Source: Sutterella seckii (lineage in GTDB: Bacteria > Pseudomonadota > Gammaproteobacteria > Burkholderiales > Burkholderiaceae_F). Taken from it: a stretch of 35,096 nt of DNA. The translations under genes were made by a program, and so were the position numbers. The stretch is from NCBI RefSeq assembly GCF_009183815.1, contig NZ_WEHX01000016.1, positions 1 to 35,096 on the forward strand, given 5' to 3'. The notes beneath the pieces are model-generated. The model was not told the origin of the DNA. It was given only the letters and a program-made list of their open reading frames with translations, and did not search any database. Of this stretch, positions 35,001 through 35,096 are shown one piece after another. Within the stretch, counting starts at the first letter, position 1. Each line of letters starts with the position of its first letter.

Positions 35001-35004
35001 TAGA

Positions 35005-35096
35005 TGTCATACTAACTTTCGCCACCCCTTCAACCTTTCATGGAGTGGCAAAACATGCGATATTCGCAGGAGTTCAAAGACAACGTCGTAGCGCGC
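35005..35096 (+). mobile_element. Left end of a probable IS3-family insertion sequence (runs off the window)
   Basis: The sensor-kinase homology stops at about 35000. From 35005 the sequence begins TGTCATACTAACTTTCGCCA, with the 5'-TG typical of IS3-family ends, and 50 bases later a transposase-like gene starts. The other end and any target duplication are outside the window, so the exact boundary is inferred. Confidence 0.6.
35055..35096 (+). CDS. IS3-family transposase OrfA, N-terminal 14 codons only
   Basis: The visible residues read MRYSQEFKDNVVAR, matching the usual start of IS3-family OrfA proteins (helix-turn-helix of the transposase_8 group, which often begins M-YS-EFK---V). GGAG at 35042-35045 lies 9 bases before the ATG. 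The gene is cut by the window end. Confidence 0.7.
   Translation, partial: MRYSQEFKDNVVAR

Noticed and set aside
32793-35003. A 736-codon open frame on the plus strand
   Set aside because: It is antisense to the response regulator and kinase, whose phosphorylation motifs are unambiguous.

Overview
The window comes from a Gram-negative betaproteobacterium, most likely of the Sutterellaceae (Sutterella/Parasutterella type). The pointers are two Burkholderiales-type general porins, a PriB-containing ribosomal operon, GC-rich codon use, a periplasmic arylsulfate sulfotransferase and an anaerobic, quinone-linked redox operon, as expected of an asaccharolytic gut anaerobe. The taxonomic call is an inference from gene content, not from an alignment.

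Layout. Positions 185-9374 (minus strand) hold recC-recB-recD, the RecBCD recombination nuclease; recB carries an apparent -1 frameshift 47 codons before its natural end. Positions 9874-11040 (plus) encode a porin closed by a strong terminator. Positions 11144-15359 (minus) hold arylsulfate sulfotransferase, a second porin and a LysR regulator, probably a sulfate-ester uptake/conjugation locus, with perfect inverted repeats at its promoter and between its genes. Positions 15586-22683 (minus) are housekeeping: DUF456 membrane protein, dnaB, rplI-rpsR-priB-rpsF, rlmB and rnr. Then follow an AlbA_2/Schlafen-type regulator with a palindrome at its own promoter (22770-24101) and a divergent moeA-like gene (24249-25412).

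The most interesting part is 25413-35096. A 700-base divergent intergenic region separates moeA from a six-gene plus-strand operon (26131-32780). In order the operon encodes a Tat-exported four-cluster ferredoxin (YdhY type), an aldehyde:ferredoxin-oxidoreductase-family pterin enzyme (YdhV type), a YdhW-position protein of unknown fold, a multihaem cytochrome c with an unusual CX16CH motif, a second Tat/lipoprotein-like four-cluster ferredoxin (NrfC/YdhX type) and an NrfD/PsrC-type quinone-reactive membrane subunit. It resembles the E. coli ydhYVWXUT cluster, but has the cytochrome c and NrfD where E. coli has YdhU/YdhT. I infer a periplasm-facing respiratory complex in which the signal-less AOR subunit rides through Tat with its ferredoxin partner and exchanges electrons with the quinone pool. 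The intergenic region has an FNR-like box correctly placed over a -10, a CGTTAT/ATAACG palindrome in front of moeA that recalls ModE operators, and a long structured leader that may be a Moco/Tuco-type riboswitch.

Convergent to the operon is a TtrR/TtrS-like two-component pair (32883-35000). The sensor has lost its N-terminus: its frame ends at 35000, right at what looks like the end of an IS3-family element whose first transposase gene begins at 35055 and runs off the window. The module may therefore have lost its dedicated sensory input in this strain.
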